From CAZBUK01 sp964495085 (GTDB taxonomy: Bacteria > Bacteroidota > Ignavibacteria > T3Sed10-11), in assembly GCA_964495085.1 (NCBI GenBank), contig CAZBUK010000036.1:1-36123 (forward strand): DNA of 36,123 nt. Direction: 5' to 3'. Below the pieces are notes generated by a model. That model was not told the origin of the DNA and searched no databases. It was given only the letters and a program-made list of their open reading frames with translations. A program made the translations under genes and the position numbers. Below, one piece after another: positions 15,690 through 25,041 of the stretch (its first letter is position 1; every line of letters begins with the position of its first letter).

Positions 15690-17720
15690 TTATTTCCCGC
15701 GCTTTTTTACCGGTTCCATTCTTTTCAGAAGAGAGCGGGCACGGGAGACGACATTCTCCGGCGTGAAGCCGAGTTCCTTCATAACGGCGCCGACCGGCGC
15801 CGAGAGTCCGAAATGTTCAAGAGAAACCGATTCGCCGTACGAACCGATATACCGGTCCCAGCCGAGCGATATGCCGGCTTCGATGGATAGTCTGGCAGTA
15901 ACCGACCTGGGGAGAACCTCGTCGCGGTATTCCCTGCTCTGCTTTTCAAACAGCTCCCAGCATCCGAGATTGACGAGGCGCACGTGAATTCCTTCTCCGC
16001 TCAGTTGCTCGTACGCCTTCAGTGCAACCGGGACTTCGGAGCCCGTCGCTATCAGGATGAGTTGAGGATCGGGGTCGGATGCAAGCACATATCCTCCCTT
16101 CAGAAAATTTTCTGCGGGGGCATATGTAGTGCGGTCGATGACCGGCAATCCCTGGCGGGTTAGCGCAATCGCCGTCGGCCCGTCATTACGTTCGAGCGCG
16201 ATCTGCCACGCGAGCGTCGTTTCGTTCGCATCGGCAGGGCGTACGACGTACAGGTTCGGAATTGCTCTGAGCGATGCGAGGTGCTCTACCGGCTGATGGG
16301 TCGGTCCGTCTTCTCCGAGTCCGATGCTGTCATGGGTGTAAACATAGATGACTGGTTGGTGCATGAGCGCCGCGAGTCGCACCGATGGTCGCATATAGTC
16401 GGAGAAGATCAGAAACGTCCCGCCGTACGGCCGGAGACCGGAGAGCGCGATACCGTTCATGAGAGAGCCCATGGCATGTTCGCGGACGCCGAAACGGATG
16501 TAGCGTCCGAGCCTATTGTTCACGGAAAAGTCCTGTGCAGATTTCGGACGTGTATTGTTTGAAGGTGTCAGATCCGCCGAGCCGCCGATGAGATACGGGA
16601 GCTCCGGGCTGAGAACGTCGAGAGTTTTACCGGATGCCTGGCGGGTTGCGATGTTGCCGTCCTTCGGAGAGAAGACGGGAAGGATTTTCTTCCAATCAAT
16701 CGACGGCATGCCTTCCTCGAAAGCGGCGAGTTTGTCTCCCAGCGCGGGGAATTTTTCCTGGTATGCCCGGAAGAGTTCATTCCATGCGTGTTCGCTGTTC
16801 CTTCCGGTCTCGCCGGTTTTCCTGAAACGGGTCATCGCATCTTCGGGTAAATAGAATTTCTTTTCTGGATCCCACCCGTAGGCCTGTTTCGTCAGCTTTA
16901 CTTCTTCCTCGCCCAGCGGAGATCCGTGCACTTCGGCGGTATCCTGCTTGTTCGGACTTCCGTAACCGATATTCGTACGAGTCCTGATTAGCGAAGGCTT
17001 ATCCTGCTGCGCGATCGCCCGCTTTAAAGCGTCCTCTATGGATTCGAGATCGTTCCCGTCCGCCTGTTCGACATGCCATTCGTATGCTTCGAATCGCTTT
17101 CCCACGTCCTCTGAAAAGGAGAGATCGGTTTCACCGTCGATGGTTATCTTGTTATCGTCGTAGAAGTATATGATATTGTCGAGCTTCAGATGCCCGGCAA
17201 GCGATGCCGCCTCGGAGGAGACACCTTCCATGAGGTCGCCGTCGCTGACGATGCCGTATATTTTATAGTCTATAACCTTATAACCCGGCCTGTTGAAATA
17301 AGCCGCAAGATATTTCTGCGCAAGTGCCATACCGACACCATTTCCGAATCCCTGACCCAGGGGTCCGGTCGTCGTCTCGACGCCGTCCGTGAGCCCGTAT
17401 TCGGGATGGCCGGGTGTCCGGCTATGAAGCTGTCTGAATCGGCGGAGTTCGTCGAGCGGCAGATCGTAGCCGGTAAGGTGGAGCAGCGAGTAGAGGAGCA
17501 TCGATCCGTGGCCTGCGGAAAGAACAAACCTGTCGCGATTTATCCACTTCGGATTGGCAGGATTATGTTTCAAATACTTTGTCCATACGGTGTAAGCAGC
17601 CGGGGCCATTCCCATCGGCATGCCGGGATGGCCTGAATTTGCTTCCTGGACTCCGTCAATTGAAAGGGTTCTGATCGTATCGATGCATAAACGGTCGAGC
17701 GTTGAATTCGGATTCGTCAT
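15690..17720 (-). CDS. tkt: Transketolase
   Basis: Transketolase moves two-carbon units between sugar phosphates in the pentose phosphate pathway, using thiamine diphosphate. The 676-residue protein is full length. The N-terminal cofactor region contains SAGHGSML and SDGDLMEG followed by YDDNKITIDG (Ser replaces the usual Gly at the start of the GDG motif). The middle domain has VREHAMGS, and DSIGLGEDGPTHQPVEHL marks transketolase rather than DXP synthase. The C-terminal domain has LIATGSEV. The gene stands alone on the minus strand, between the Ycf48-like gene and the MscS gene; the ribosome site is weak. Confidence 0.95.
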   Translation of the reverse strand: MTNPNSTLDRLCIDTIRTLSIDGVQEANSGHPGMPMGMAPAAYTVWTKYLKHNPANPKWINRDRFVLSAGHGSMLLYSLLHLTGYDLPLDELRRFRQLHSRTPGHPEYGLTDGVETTTGPLGQGFGNGVGMALAQKYLAAYFNRPGYKVIDYKIYGIVSDGDLMEGVSSEAASLAGHLKLDNIIYFYDDNKITIDGETDLSFSEDVGKRFEAYEWHVEQADGNDLESIEDALKRAIAQQDKPSLIRTRTNIGYGSPNKQDTAEVHGSPLGEEEVKLTKQAYGWDPEKKFYLPEDAMTRFRKTGETGRNSEHAWNELFRAYQEKFPALGDKLAAFEEGMPSIDWKKILPVFSPKDGNIATRQASGKTLDVLSPELPYLIGGSADLTPSNNTRPKSAQDFSVNNRLGRYIRFGVREHAMGSLMNGIALSGLRPYGGTFLIFSDYMRPSVRLAALMHQPVIYVYTHDSIGLGEDGPTHQPVEHLASLRAIPNLYVVRPADANETTLAWQIALERNDGPTAIALTRQGLPVIDRTTYAPAENFLKGGYVLASDPDPQLILIATGSEVPVALKAYEQLSGEGIHVRLVNLGCWELFEKQSREYRDEVLPRSVTARLSIEAGISLGWDRYIGSYGESVSLEHFGLSAPVGAVMKELGFTPENVVSRARSLLKRMEPVKKRGK

Positions 17721-17898
17721 TCTAGTATTCCATTGTGAGTATCGTGTGAGTGTATCGTTATGCCGTTGCGTCGATCACAAACTTATCCTGCTGCTCCGTT
17801 CGCGGATGGCAGCGTATCCCTACCGGCGATATTTTCGCCGGATTTCATGGACCGAATGACGGTCACCTCTCCAGACACGATGCAGCGGCGTTCATTAT

Positions 17899-18813
17899 TC
17901 AATTCTTCCTGGATCGTGATCCGGCAACGGATCCCTCCCCCTCGAGTTTTATATTGAGCGGAGGAGCCGGCTCGTCTTTCGGTACTCCCATATAGAGCGT
18001 CCGGTGCGGGAAAGGAATCTCGATGCCCCGCTCGTCAAATATTTTCTTCAACCGCCTGTTGAATTCCCTCCCGACGCGCCATTGCTGGATCGGGAGCGTC
18101 GTTATCCTCGCCCGCACCACAACGGCGGAATCTTCGAACCGGTCCAATCCCATAATCTCCAGCGGTTCGAGTATCACGTTACCATAATCCGGATCGTTCG
18201 CCATCTCGTTCCCGAGATCCTCCAATATTTTGATAACCTCATCCACATTCTCGCGGTACGCAACGCCTATATCGAAAACGTATCTGCTGAAGTCTTTGGT
18301 CAAATTGGAAACCACGGAAACCTGCCCGTGGGGGATATAATGCACCGTTCCATGCAGGTCGCGCAAACGGATAATACGGAGCGTGAGGTTTTCCACCACG
18401 CCTCCCTTCCCGTCGATATTTACCACATCGCCGACGCGAACCTGATTTTCGATGATCAGGAAAAATCCGCTGATGACATCACGTACAAGATTCTGTGCGC
18501 CGAAACCGATCGCCAGGCCGCCTATACCCGCAGCGGCGATGACAGGTGCGAGGTTGATTCCGAGCTCGGAAAGGATCATGAGAGCTGTAATGAGAAATAT
18601 GACGATGACCGCAGTCGTCCGGATCAGTGTACCGAGCGTATTTGCCCGCTTGCTCGCTTCACCCGAAGGATCGGATTTTTCCAGATGGTTCTGGAACCGC
18701 CGGATCGCTACCGTCATGATTCTCAGCAGGATATATCCGATGATGAGGATGAAGAGGATTCTTATTCCACTCCCCCTGAACCAGACGTAAAATGTATCGA
18801 ACCAGGCTTCCAT
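17899..18813 (-). CDS. Small-conductance mechanosensitive channel (MscS family)
   Basis: The 304-residue protein has two N-terminal membrane spans (around 18-35 and 57-77), the glycine-rich pore helix (AAAGIGGLAIGFGAQNLVRD) and the beta domain (GDVVNIDGKGGVVENLTLR). A cytoplasmic alpha/beta end carries the family's IPFPHRTLY. MscS channels open when membrane tension rises and release solutes on osmotic downshock. The ATG at 18813 is preferred over the GTG at 18819 because AGGAG lies five bases before it and would overlap the GTG. The gene is monocistronic and divergent from the NUDIX gene. Confidence 0.9.
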   Translation of the reverse strand: MEAWFDTFYVWFRGSGIRILFILIIGYILLRIMTVAIRRFQNHLEKSDPSGEASKRANTLGTLIRTTAVIVIFLITALMILSELGINLAPVIAAAGIGGLAIGFGAQNLVRDVISGFFLIIENQVRVGDVVNIDGKGGVVENLTLRIIRLRDLHGTVHYIPHGQVSVVSNLTKDFSRYVFDIGVAYRENVDEVIKILEDLGNEMANDPDYGNVILEPLEIMGLDRFEDSAVVVRARITTLPIQQWRVGREFNRRLKKIFDERGIEIPFPHRTLYMGVPKDEPAPPLNIKLEGEGSVAGSRSRKN

Positions 18814-19251
18814 ATTCACTCCTGTGTGACTATCCCGTAGGTAATATCCCTCTCCGGATTCAGCTCCGCCTGCCCGACCGAGAGGCTAATACCGAGGGCA
18901 CCGGTAAACATACACGCCGATCGTAACCGATTGGTGAGCATTCTAATTCCGGTGAATATTTGATGTCGATCCCGTGAATTTACCGGCAGGCTATTGTAGT
19001 GACCTTACACACGCATGGGAGGGATGTATGCGTACTATCCCGAATCCCGAAAGCGGTACGTCGGAGAGCAGCGTTCATTTCCGGAATGCAATATCTCCTG
19101 TAGCGCAAAACTGCCGAATTGTAAATTTATGAAAATCTGTCCCATTTTTCAATAAAGCGGGGTTATTGCCTGGAAAGTAGAAAAAAGAGCGTTTTTTTTG
19201 TACTATTACGCTCTTAACAAGTTCGGAATTAATATTGATGAGCGAGGCGGT
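18814..19251. other. Divergent intergenic region between mscS and NUDIX genes
   Basis: These 438 bases hold no gene that I can support and must carry the promoters of both divergent genes, though none is clear. Two inverted repeats are visible: ACGCAT/ATGCGT with an 11-base loop near 19011-19033, and AAGAGCG (19185-19191) with CGCTCTT (19209-19215). The second flanks an eight-T run and lies about 40 bases before the NUDIX start, so it could be an operator or a leader hairpin. Confidence 0.4.
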
Positions 19252-19824
19252 ATGCTATTAACCGAACACCTTATTCGATCGGTACTCCGGGAGGCTCAAC
19301 CCCGGAAGGAACCCCTGGTCTTTGGACAACGCCGCGCAGCGGTACTTGTGCCTCTGATAGAAGCCACTGAAGGACTGGACGTGCTCCTGACCGTACGTAC
19401 GGATCTGGTTGAACACCATAAAAATCAGATCTCATTTCCGGGAGGCGTTATCGACGAGACAGACGTCTCTGTGACCGAAGCCGCGAAAAGGGAGACATTC
19501 GAAGAACTCGGTATTCAACCCGAACTGATTACCATCGCGGGTCCGCTTGACGAACATGTCACTCCGTCGGGATTTCATATCTGCCCGGTCGTCGGTCTGA
19601 TTAAAAAGTTACCGGACCTCCGGCTCAATGCCGCCGAGGTAAGCGAAGCATTCACCGTTCCGTTCGCTTTCTTCATGGATGGTACGTATCGTGAAGTCAA
19701 ACAGATTCATTTCGAGGGGCGCAATCGCGAGGTAATCTACTACTATTATGGGAGCAGGGTTATCTGGGGAGCTACAGCCGCAATGATCGATTCGCTTGTG
19801 CGGCTGATAGTTGCCGGCACGTAA
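19252..19824 (+). CDS. NUDIX hydrolase, probable CoA pyrophosphatase
   Basis: The 190-residue protein has the NUDIX hydrolase core, with the metal site in KRETFEELGI. It also has the segment VLLTVRTDLVEHHKNQISFP before the box, which matches the pattern of the CoA-hydrolysing subgroup (NudL/YeaB type). Such enzymes split CoA and acyl-CoA into phosphopantetheine and 3',5'-ADP. The usual Glu eight residues before the REXXEE core is replaced by Val, as the subgroup's divergent box permits. A GAGGCGG ribosome site supports the ATG at 19252. The gene converges with the ABC ATPase gene, with five bases between stops. Confidence 0.8.
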   Translation: MLLTEHLIRSVLREAQPRKEPLVFGQRRAAVLVPLIEATEGLDVLLTVRTDLVEHHKNQISFPGGVIDETDVSVTEAAKRETFEELGIQPELITIAGPLDEHVTPSGFHICPVVGLIKKLPDLRLNAAEVSEAFTVPFAFFMDGTYREVKQIHFEGRNREVIYYYYGSRVIWGATAAMIDSLVRLIVAGT

Positions 19825-19829
19825 AATTC

Positions 19830-20972
19830 CTACACGGCGCGCTGTGTAATTTCCGATCTGCCTGAAAGCGGTAAATCCGAAACCGGCGTATACGAATGAG
19901 TCTCCTTTCCGGATTCGAGCGGGAAAACGACCGCCTGATCGACTTCCGGCAGGATGCGTACCCGCATAGCGAGATCAAACACTACCGACGAAGGTTGATC
20001 GCTGTGCAATATCTGTCCGCTATCGAGTTGCAAGCGATACGAGTTTATCGACCCTCTGAAGGTTCTGCTCATGACCGTAGCGTTACTCTCGCCCGCTGCG
20101 GAAAGTATGCCGACATTGTCAGGCCGGAGCATGACCTCCACCGACGTTCCGACCGGTAATGCCGAACGAACCGGGAACGAACCGATGCCGGTCTCGACGA
20201 AGTTAGGACGTATAATGCGTCCGATGAGAAAATCGGCCTCACCGACAAAATCAGCTGCGAATTTTGTCGCCGGGTAATGATAGATCCTCTCGGGAGTGTC
20301 AAGCTGTTCAAGTCTGCCCTTATTAAGAACGCCGACCATATCAGCGAAAGCGAACGCTTCCTGTTGATCGTGAGTTACCAGTATGGCAGTGGTTCCGGTA
20401 TCGAGCAGGATCGACTTCACTTCGTTTCTCATCTGGCTCCGCAGATCGGCATCAAGGTTGCTGAACGGTTCATCAAGCAGAAGAACCTTCGGGGCAGGCG
20501 CCAGCGCACGCGCGAGCGCCAGCCGTTGTTGTTCTCCCCCCGATAATTCATGCGGATATCTGTTACTGTGCTCGGCGAGATCAACGAGGGAAATGATGAA
20601 CTCAATGCGCGCGGCATCTTTCTTTTTGCTGTTTGTCAGACCGAACCTCACATTATCCCGTACCGTCAGGTGCGGAAAGAGAGCGTAGTCCTGGAAAACG
20701 AGTCCCACGTTTCTTTTTTCCGGAGGAAGCGAAAAATCTTCCGATGAGATTGTCCGGCCGGCGAGGCATATTTGTCCTTCTTCCTGCCGTTCGAATCCCG
20801 CGATCAACCGGAGCGTCGTCGTCTTACCGCACCCGCTCGGACCAACAAGTGCGAGTATCTCGCCGCGGTCGAGCGAGAACGATAGATCTGCTACGGCCGG
20901 CCTGGGTTGGCCTTGATACGTCTTGGAGACCGATCGGAATTTAAGATAGTCGCAGAAATCGCGTGAATGCAT
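19830..20972 (-). CDS. ABC transporter ATP-binding protein, FbpC/PotA-like
   Basis: The 380-residue protein has the ATPase domain of importers for iron, polyamines, sulfate or sugars. Walker A is GPSGCGKT (44-51), the Q loop is VFQDYALFPHL, the signature is LSGGEQQR (143-150), Walker B is VLLLDEPFSNLD and the switch His is in LVTHD. A C-terminal TOBE-like regulatory domain follows. The short D-loop/Q-loop style is most like FbpC (ferric iron). No permease or binding-protein genes are adjacent, so its partners must lie elsewhere and the substrate is open. A good promoter (21021-21049) is oriented toward it. Confidence 0.85.
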   Translation of the reverse strand: MHSRDFCDYLKFRSVSKTYQGQPRPAVADLSFSLDRGEILALVGPSGCGKTTTLRLIAGFERQEEGQICLAGRTISSEDFSLPPEKRNVGLVFQDYALFPHLTVRDNVRFGLTNSKKKDAARIEFIISLVDLAEHSNRYPHELSGGEQQRLALARALAPAPKVLLLDEPFSNLDADLRSQMRNEVKSILLDTGTTAILVTHDQQEAFAFADMVGVLNKGRLEQLDTPERIYHYPATKFAADFVGEADFLIGRIIRPNFVETGIGSFPVRSALPVGTSVEVMLRPDNVGILSAAGESNATVMSRTFRGSINSYRLQLDSGQILHSDQPSSVVFDLAMRVRILPEVDQAVVFPLESGKETHSYTPVSDLPLSGRSEITQRAV

Positions 20973-21020
20973 CCTGGTTGATTGGAGGATTTCAGAAAAT
21001 TTTTATTTAGACTAATTCTA

Positions 21021-21049
21021 AATATATTAAAATCCGACTCTGCAGTCAA
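21021..21049 (-). promoter_or_regulatory. Promoter for the ABC ATPase gene
   Basis: On the minus strand, TTGACT (21049-21044) and TATATT (21026-21021) are separated by 17 bases, about 50 bases upstream of the ATG at 20972. It is the closest match to the sigma70 consensus in the window. The surrounding 20973-21270 is AT-rich, holds no gene, and should also carry the lpxH promoter. Confidence 0.6.
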
Positions 21050-21270
21050 GCCCATTGATAATACACAACTTACAGTAGTCGTTTTATGTAGTTCCTTATA
21101 AAAATCTGGAAGTTTTCTTTTTTTTTTGATACATTGAATTTGTTCATCTTCAATGATTTGGGGCATACAACAGAATCATGATTCCACCGGCTCGGTCTAT
21201 ATTGTTTGAAGGGAGTCCGATTTAAAGGCCAGGATTGTATTATCTTTCCGGGGCAGAACATCTCAATCTG

Positions 21271-22011
21271 ATGAAAAGAACGTTTTTTATATCCGATATT
21301 CATTTCGGTTTACAGGACAAACGCCTCGAAAGAGAGAAAGAATATCGTTTATTCTCATTTTTTGACCGGACGAGCCCCGACGCCGAAGCATACTACATAA
21401 TAGGCGATCTGTTCGATTACTGGTTCGACTATAAACACGTCGTTCCGAAGGGATTTCATCGGATACTCACAAAACTGGAAGATATCACCCGGAATGATAT
21501 ACCGGTTCACCTGGTAGTCGGAAATCACGATTTTTGGGTGGGAGAGCGATTTGCCGAGGAGACCGGAATATTCATATATTACGATCCGCTCAGCGTTGAG
21601 ATCAACGGGAAGAAATTCTACCTGCACCATGGCGACGGTCTGAATCAGGCGGACCGGGGGTACAGACTTTTAAAGGCTGTTTTGCGAAACAGGGCTAATA
21701 TATTCCTCTACCGCTTGCTGCATCCGGATCTCGGCATAGGACTGGCAAAAAAATCATCGCAAACCAGCAGGATTCATTCAGCGAACGGTCACGAAGGCGA
21801 ACAAACGGCGATTCGGGATTTCGCCTTTAAAAAACTGGCCGAAGGATACGATTATATCGTTATGGGACATGCTCACAAACCGGAACAAATCGACGTCGGA
21901 AATCGTCATTATATCAATCTGGGCGATTGGCTTTCCCACAACACCTACGCCGAATTCGACGGTACGGTATTACGATTACAGACGTGGAATGTGAACGGGG
22001 TGCATAGATAA
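21271..22011 (+). CDS. lpxH: UDP-2,3-diacylglucosamine diphosphatase LpxH-like
   Basis: The 246-residue metallophosphoesterase has all five metal-binding blocks: FISDIHFG (6-13), GDLFDYWFDY, VVGNHDFWVGE, HHGDGLNQADRGY and MGHAHKPEQ. The GDLFDYW and GNHDFW forms are those of LpxH enzymes, which release UMP from UDP-diacylglucosamine to give lipid X on the way to lipid A. The ATG at 21271 begins directly at the conserved first strand; the upstream reading frame is unlikely to be translated. The stop lies one base before the pbp gene start, so the pair is a coupled operon linking LPS and peptidoglycan synthesis. Confidence 0.85.
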   Translation: MKRTFFISDIHFGLQDKRLEREKEYRLFSFFDRTSPDAEAYYIIGDLFDYWFDYKHVVPKGFHRILTKLEDITRNDIPVHLVVGNHDFWVGERFAEETGIFIYYDPLSVEINGKKFYLHHGDGLNQADRGYRLLKAVLRNRANIFLYRLLHPDLGIGLAKKSSQTSRIHSANGHEGEQTAIRDFAFKKLAEGYDYIVMGHAHKPEQIDVGNRHYINLGDWLSHNTYAEFDGTVLRLQTWNVNGVHR

Positions 22012-22012
22012 T

Positions 22013-24313
22013 ATGAGCGAACGGAACTATAGCTCATCCGACATGGATCGGTATTTCAACGATCCCGAGTTCAGAAAAGCTCTGATAAATAAACGGAAGC
22101 GTCTAGCTTCCCCACGCTCGACACGCTACAACCGGGCGCTGATACCGGCAGGCATTCTGCTCCTCGCGGGCACTGTGTATTTTTTCATTTACCTCTTCTC
22201 CGGTCTCCCCTCACTCGAACAACTCGAGAACCCGAAACCCGAACTCGCGAGCAAGGTATATTCGATCGACGGCGAAGTCATCGGCCGCTTCTTTATCATC
22301 AATCGCAGCCGTGTGATGCTCGACGAGATACCCGATCATCTGAAGGCTGCCGTTATTACGATGGAAGACCGGAAATTCCACCGCCACTGGGGTCTCGATA
22401 TCGACCGGATCATCAAACAGACCGTGAAGAACGTAATCAATCTACAGGTACACGGAGGTTACAGCACGATAACCCAGCAGATCGCGCGGAATCTGTATCT
22501 GACGCTTGAATTCTCAATCGTCAGAAAGGTGCGCGAGATGTTCACCGCGATTCAGATCGAGCGCACCTATACCAAAGATGAAATTCTCGAGATGTATTTC
22601 AACATTGTGTATTTCGGACGCGGTACGTACGGCATCGCGTCTGCCACGCAGATGTACTTCGGTAAGATTCCGTCGGAGCTCACGATCGCCGAATCGGCGT
22701 TGATGGCCGGCCTGCTACCCAATCCGGCGCTGTATGATCCGTTCAACCATCCCGAACGTTCGTTGAACAAACGTAATCTCGTGCTTGCGACCATGCACGA
22801 ACTCGGCGTCATCACCGACGAGCAGTACGAGGAAGCGCGGAACGAGGAGATATACCTTCGCGAACGGGACATCGAGCTCGCGACCGGCATCGCTCCTCAT
22901 TTCGTGGAGCATGTCCGCCGCCAGATGACCCGGCTGTCGGAGCAATACGGATTCGATCTGTACCGCGACGGTCTGATCATACACACCACGGTCGACAGCC
23001 GGATGCAGAAGCATGCGAACCTGGCGGTCGAAGACCACATGCGGAATTACCAGGAGATGTTCGACAAGCGGTGGAACTGGAATCTCCGGCGCAACCGGGA
23101 GATACTCAACATCGCGCTCGACAACCAGATCCGGAATCACGACGATTACCGCCGTACGCAATCTCCCGCGCAGCGCGACAGCGTCCGGACATACCTCCTG
23201 AACGATACGACGTTCGTGAACCAGGTCAAGCGGAATACGCAGACCGTTCAGGCGGGATTCGTCGCACTGGATCATTCCAACGGACATATCCTTGCGATGG
23301 TCGGCGGCACCGACTTCAGACAGACGCGCTACGGCCTGAACCGGGTAACTCAGATTAAAAGGCAATCGGGTTCGGCGTTCAAGCCGTTCGTCTTCACCGT
23401 AGCGCTCGATAACGGTTATGCCCCTTCGTATGAACTTCTCAACCAGCCGGTCGTCTTACAGATCGCTGACAACCGGGAGTGGAGGCCCACCAATGCGGAT
23501 GGAAATTTCGGCGGACGGAATTCGATACGGGAGGGATTACAGAAGTCGATCAATCTGATCGCCGTGCGCGCGATCATGGAAATCGCGCCGGTCAACGAAG
23601 TGATCAGATACGCGAACAGGATGGGAATCAGCTCGTATATTCCACCCTACCCCTCGATCGCTCTCGGCACCTCGGAACTCTCGCCGCTGGAGATTACTTC
23701 GGCATATGGAGTCTTCGCCAACGAAGGTATCTATGTAGAGCCTATTTCTATACTCAAAATCGAAGACAAGGACGGAAACCTGATAGCGGAGTTTCAGACA
23801 AACCGGCGGGAAGTTCTGAGCAGAGAGGTTGCATATCTGATGACCAATATGCTTGAAGACGTGATCCATACAGGCACCGGCATCGCATCGCGCAACTGGT
23901 TCAATTACCCGGCAGCCGGGAAAACCGGTACGACTCAGGATTTCGCGGATGCATGGTTCATCGGCTACACACCCCGTATCACGGCGGGCATCTGGGTGGG
24001 ATTCGACGATCACCGGGTATCGTTCACCGACTGGGACGGGCAGGGTTCCCGGGCTGCAATGCCGGTATGGGCGAGATTCATGAGATACACGTATGCAGAC
24101 AGGGAAATCGGACTCCCGGTTGAATACTTCAACCGGCCGGACGATATTGTCGAGGAGATCATCTGCACCGATACGAGGAAGATTGCGACCGAGTTTTGCC
24201 CGAGTAAGGTTGTGGAGGTTTTCCACAACCGCCATGTTCCCGGCACCTGCGATGTCCATACCTCATTGCGATCGAACGAAGACCGCACCCGGCGCGGCGC
24301 CATCAGTTATTAA
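22013..24313 (+). CDS. Class A penicillin-binding protein (PBP1A-like)
   Basis: The 766-residue bifunctional enzyme polymerises glycan strands and cross-links them in the periplasm. A basic cytoplasmic tail is followed by one membrane anchor (about 43-63). The glycosyltransferase domain has EDRKFHRHWGLD (catalytic Glu118), STITQQIARNLYL and EMYFNIVYFGRGTYGI. The transpeptidase has Ser454 in SAFK, SIN, and KTGTT at 637-641. A tail with two cysteines (IICTDTRK, EFCPSK) follows, as in many PBP1A-like proteins. It is directly coupled to lpxH. An insertion of about 70 residues rich in Arg and Asn (about 350-405) precedes the transpeptidase core. Confidence 0.93.
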   Translation: MSERNYSSSDMDRYFNDPEFRKALINKRKRLASPRSTRYNRALIPAGILLLAGTVYFFIYLFSGLPSLEQLENPKPELASKVYSIDGEVIGRFFIINRSRVMLDEIPDHLKAAVITMEDRKFHRHWGLDIDRIIKQTVKNVINLQVHGGYSTITQQIARNLYLTLEFSIVRKVREMFTAIQIERTYTKDEILEMYFNIVYFGRGTYGIASATQMYFGKIPSELTIAESALMAGLLPNPALYDPFNHPERSLNKRNLVLATMHELGVITDEQYEEARNEEIYLRERDIELATGIAPHFVEHVRRQMTRLSEQYGFDLYRDGLIIHTTVDSRMQKHANLAVEDHMRNYQEMFDKRWNWNLRRNREILNIALDNQIRNHDDYRRTQSPAQRDSVRTYLLNDTTFVNQVKRNTQTVQAGFVALDHSNGHILAMVGGTDFRQTRYGLNRVTQIKRQSGSAFKPFVFTVALDNGYAPSYELLNQPVVLQIADNREWRPTNADGNFGGRNSIREGLQKSINLIAVRAIMEIAPVNEVIRYANRMGISSYIPPYPSIALGTSELSPLEITSAYGVFANEGIYVEPISILKIEDKDGNLIAEFQTNRREVLSREVAYLMTNMLEDVIHTGTGIASRNWFNYPAAGKTGTTQDFADAWFIGYTPRITAGIWVGFDDHRVSFTDWDGQGSRAAMPVWARFMRYTYADREIGLPVEYFNRPDDIVEEIICTDTRKIATEFCPSKVVEVFHNRHVPGTCDVHTSLRSNEDRTRRGAISY

Positions 24314-24333
24314 AACGGAAAAAAGCGCCGCCG

Positions 24334-24362
24334 TTGCTAAGGAGACCGACTTTTCGTATATT
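24334..24362 (+). promoter_or_regulatory. Promoter for tRNA-Leu
   Basis: TTGCTA (24334-24339) and TATATT (24357-24362) are separated by 17 bases, 20 bases after the pbp stop and about 60 bases ahead of the tRNA. It matches the arrangement before tRNA-Asp, with the same -10 box. Confidence 0.5.
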
Positions 24363-24424
24363 GGCTTTTTACCGGCTGCAGGAGGGTGTTCGAATGCCGG
24401 TCGTATAAGACTCGTAAATAGAAA

Positions 24425-24508
24425 GCCCAGATGGCGGAATTGGTAGACGCGCTAGCTTCAGGAGCTAGTGTTCGCAAGGACGTGCAGGTTCGACTCCTGT
24501 TCTGGGCA
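24425..24508 (+). tRNA. tRNA-Leu(CAG)
   Basis: The class II cloverleaf folds well. The acceptor stem is GCCCAGA with TCTGGGC, the D arm contains TGGCGGAATTGGTAGACGC, and the anticodon stem CTAGC/GCTAG frames the loop TTCAGGA with anticodon CAG at 24459-24461. A long variable arm (TGTTCGCAAGGACGT) and the T loop GTTCGACTC follow. The discriminator is A, and CCA is not encoded. The length of 84 bases fits tRNA-Leu. No integrase or repeated tRNA end was seen beside it. Confidence 0.96.
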
Positions 24509-24543
24509 CTGAGAGTATCTCCTATCCGAGCTATACCCCCATC

Positions 24544-24966
24544 TTATCCCTGACTTCCCTCTTCAGGCGTAAATGCGTTCATAATCTCCTCCGTTATCCT
24601 TGCCGGCCTGCCGTTCGATATAAGCAGCATGACCCAGGTGGTCCTCGCCTCTGCGAGCACACGCCCGTCGTTTTTCCTGATGATCTGAACGATGCGCGTC
24701 GATTTTGCACCGTCGTAATCGAGCACCCACGTTTTCGCGGCGAGATCCTGATCGAGGAGCGCCGGAGTCTTATAATCGATCTCATGCCGCACAACCACCC
24801 AGATATATTTCTCCTGTATGTGCTCAGGGGCATTCCGCCTCCAATGCGCGGTCGCCGCCTCCTGTGCCCATTGAAGATAGACCACGTTGTTCACATGATT
24901 CAATTCGTCGATATCCCCGGCCTTCACCGAGATGTCGTGGAAATATATATCGGGTGTTGCAGACAA
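24544..24966 (-). CDS. Hotdog-fold acyl-CoA thioesterase (YbgC/FadM type)
   Basis: The 140-residue protein matches single-hotdog 4-hydroxybenzoyl-CoA-type thioesterases. The active-site region reads GDIDELNHVNNVVYLQW (the usual Asp-x-x-x-x-x-His-Val-Asn-Asn pattern), and the central strand VVVRHEIDYKTPALLDQDL follows the family. It should hydrolyse acyl-CoA esters in the cytoplasm; the chain preference is unknown. The only start is a TTG at 24966, with a weak ribosome site, so the N terminus is uncertain. It converges with tRNA-Leu. Confidence 0.82.
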   Translation of the reverse strand: MSATPDIYFHDISVKAGDIDELNHVNNVVYLQWAQEAATAHWRRNAPEHIQEKYIWVVVRHEIDYKTPALLDQDLAAKTWVLDYDGAKSTRIVQIIRKNDGRVLAEARTTWVMLLISNGRPARITEEIMNAFTPEEGSQG

Positions 24967-25041
24967 GTAGATTCGTTCCCTTATAACGGATTCGTACCCC
25001 GGGCTTCCGTTGCAAAGTATTCCCCTTTGCGCAGGAGGTCT

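Noticed and set aside
18004..18840. 278-residue plus-strand frame opposite mscS
   Set aside because: It is fully antisense to the MscS gene, has no ribosome site and shows unnatural His/Arg/Asp-rich composition.
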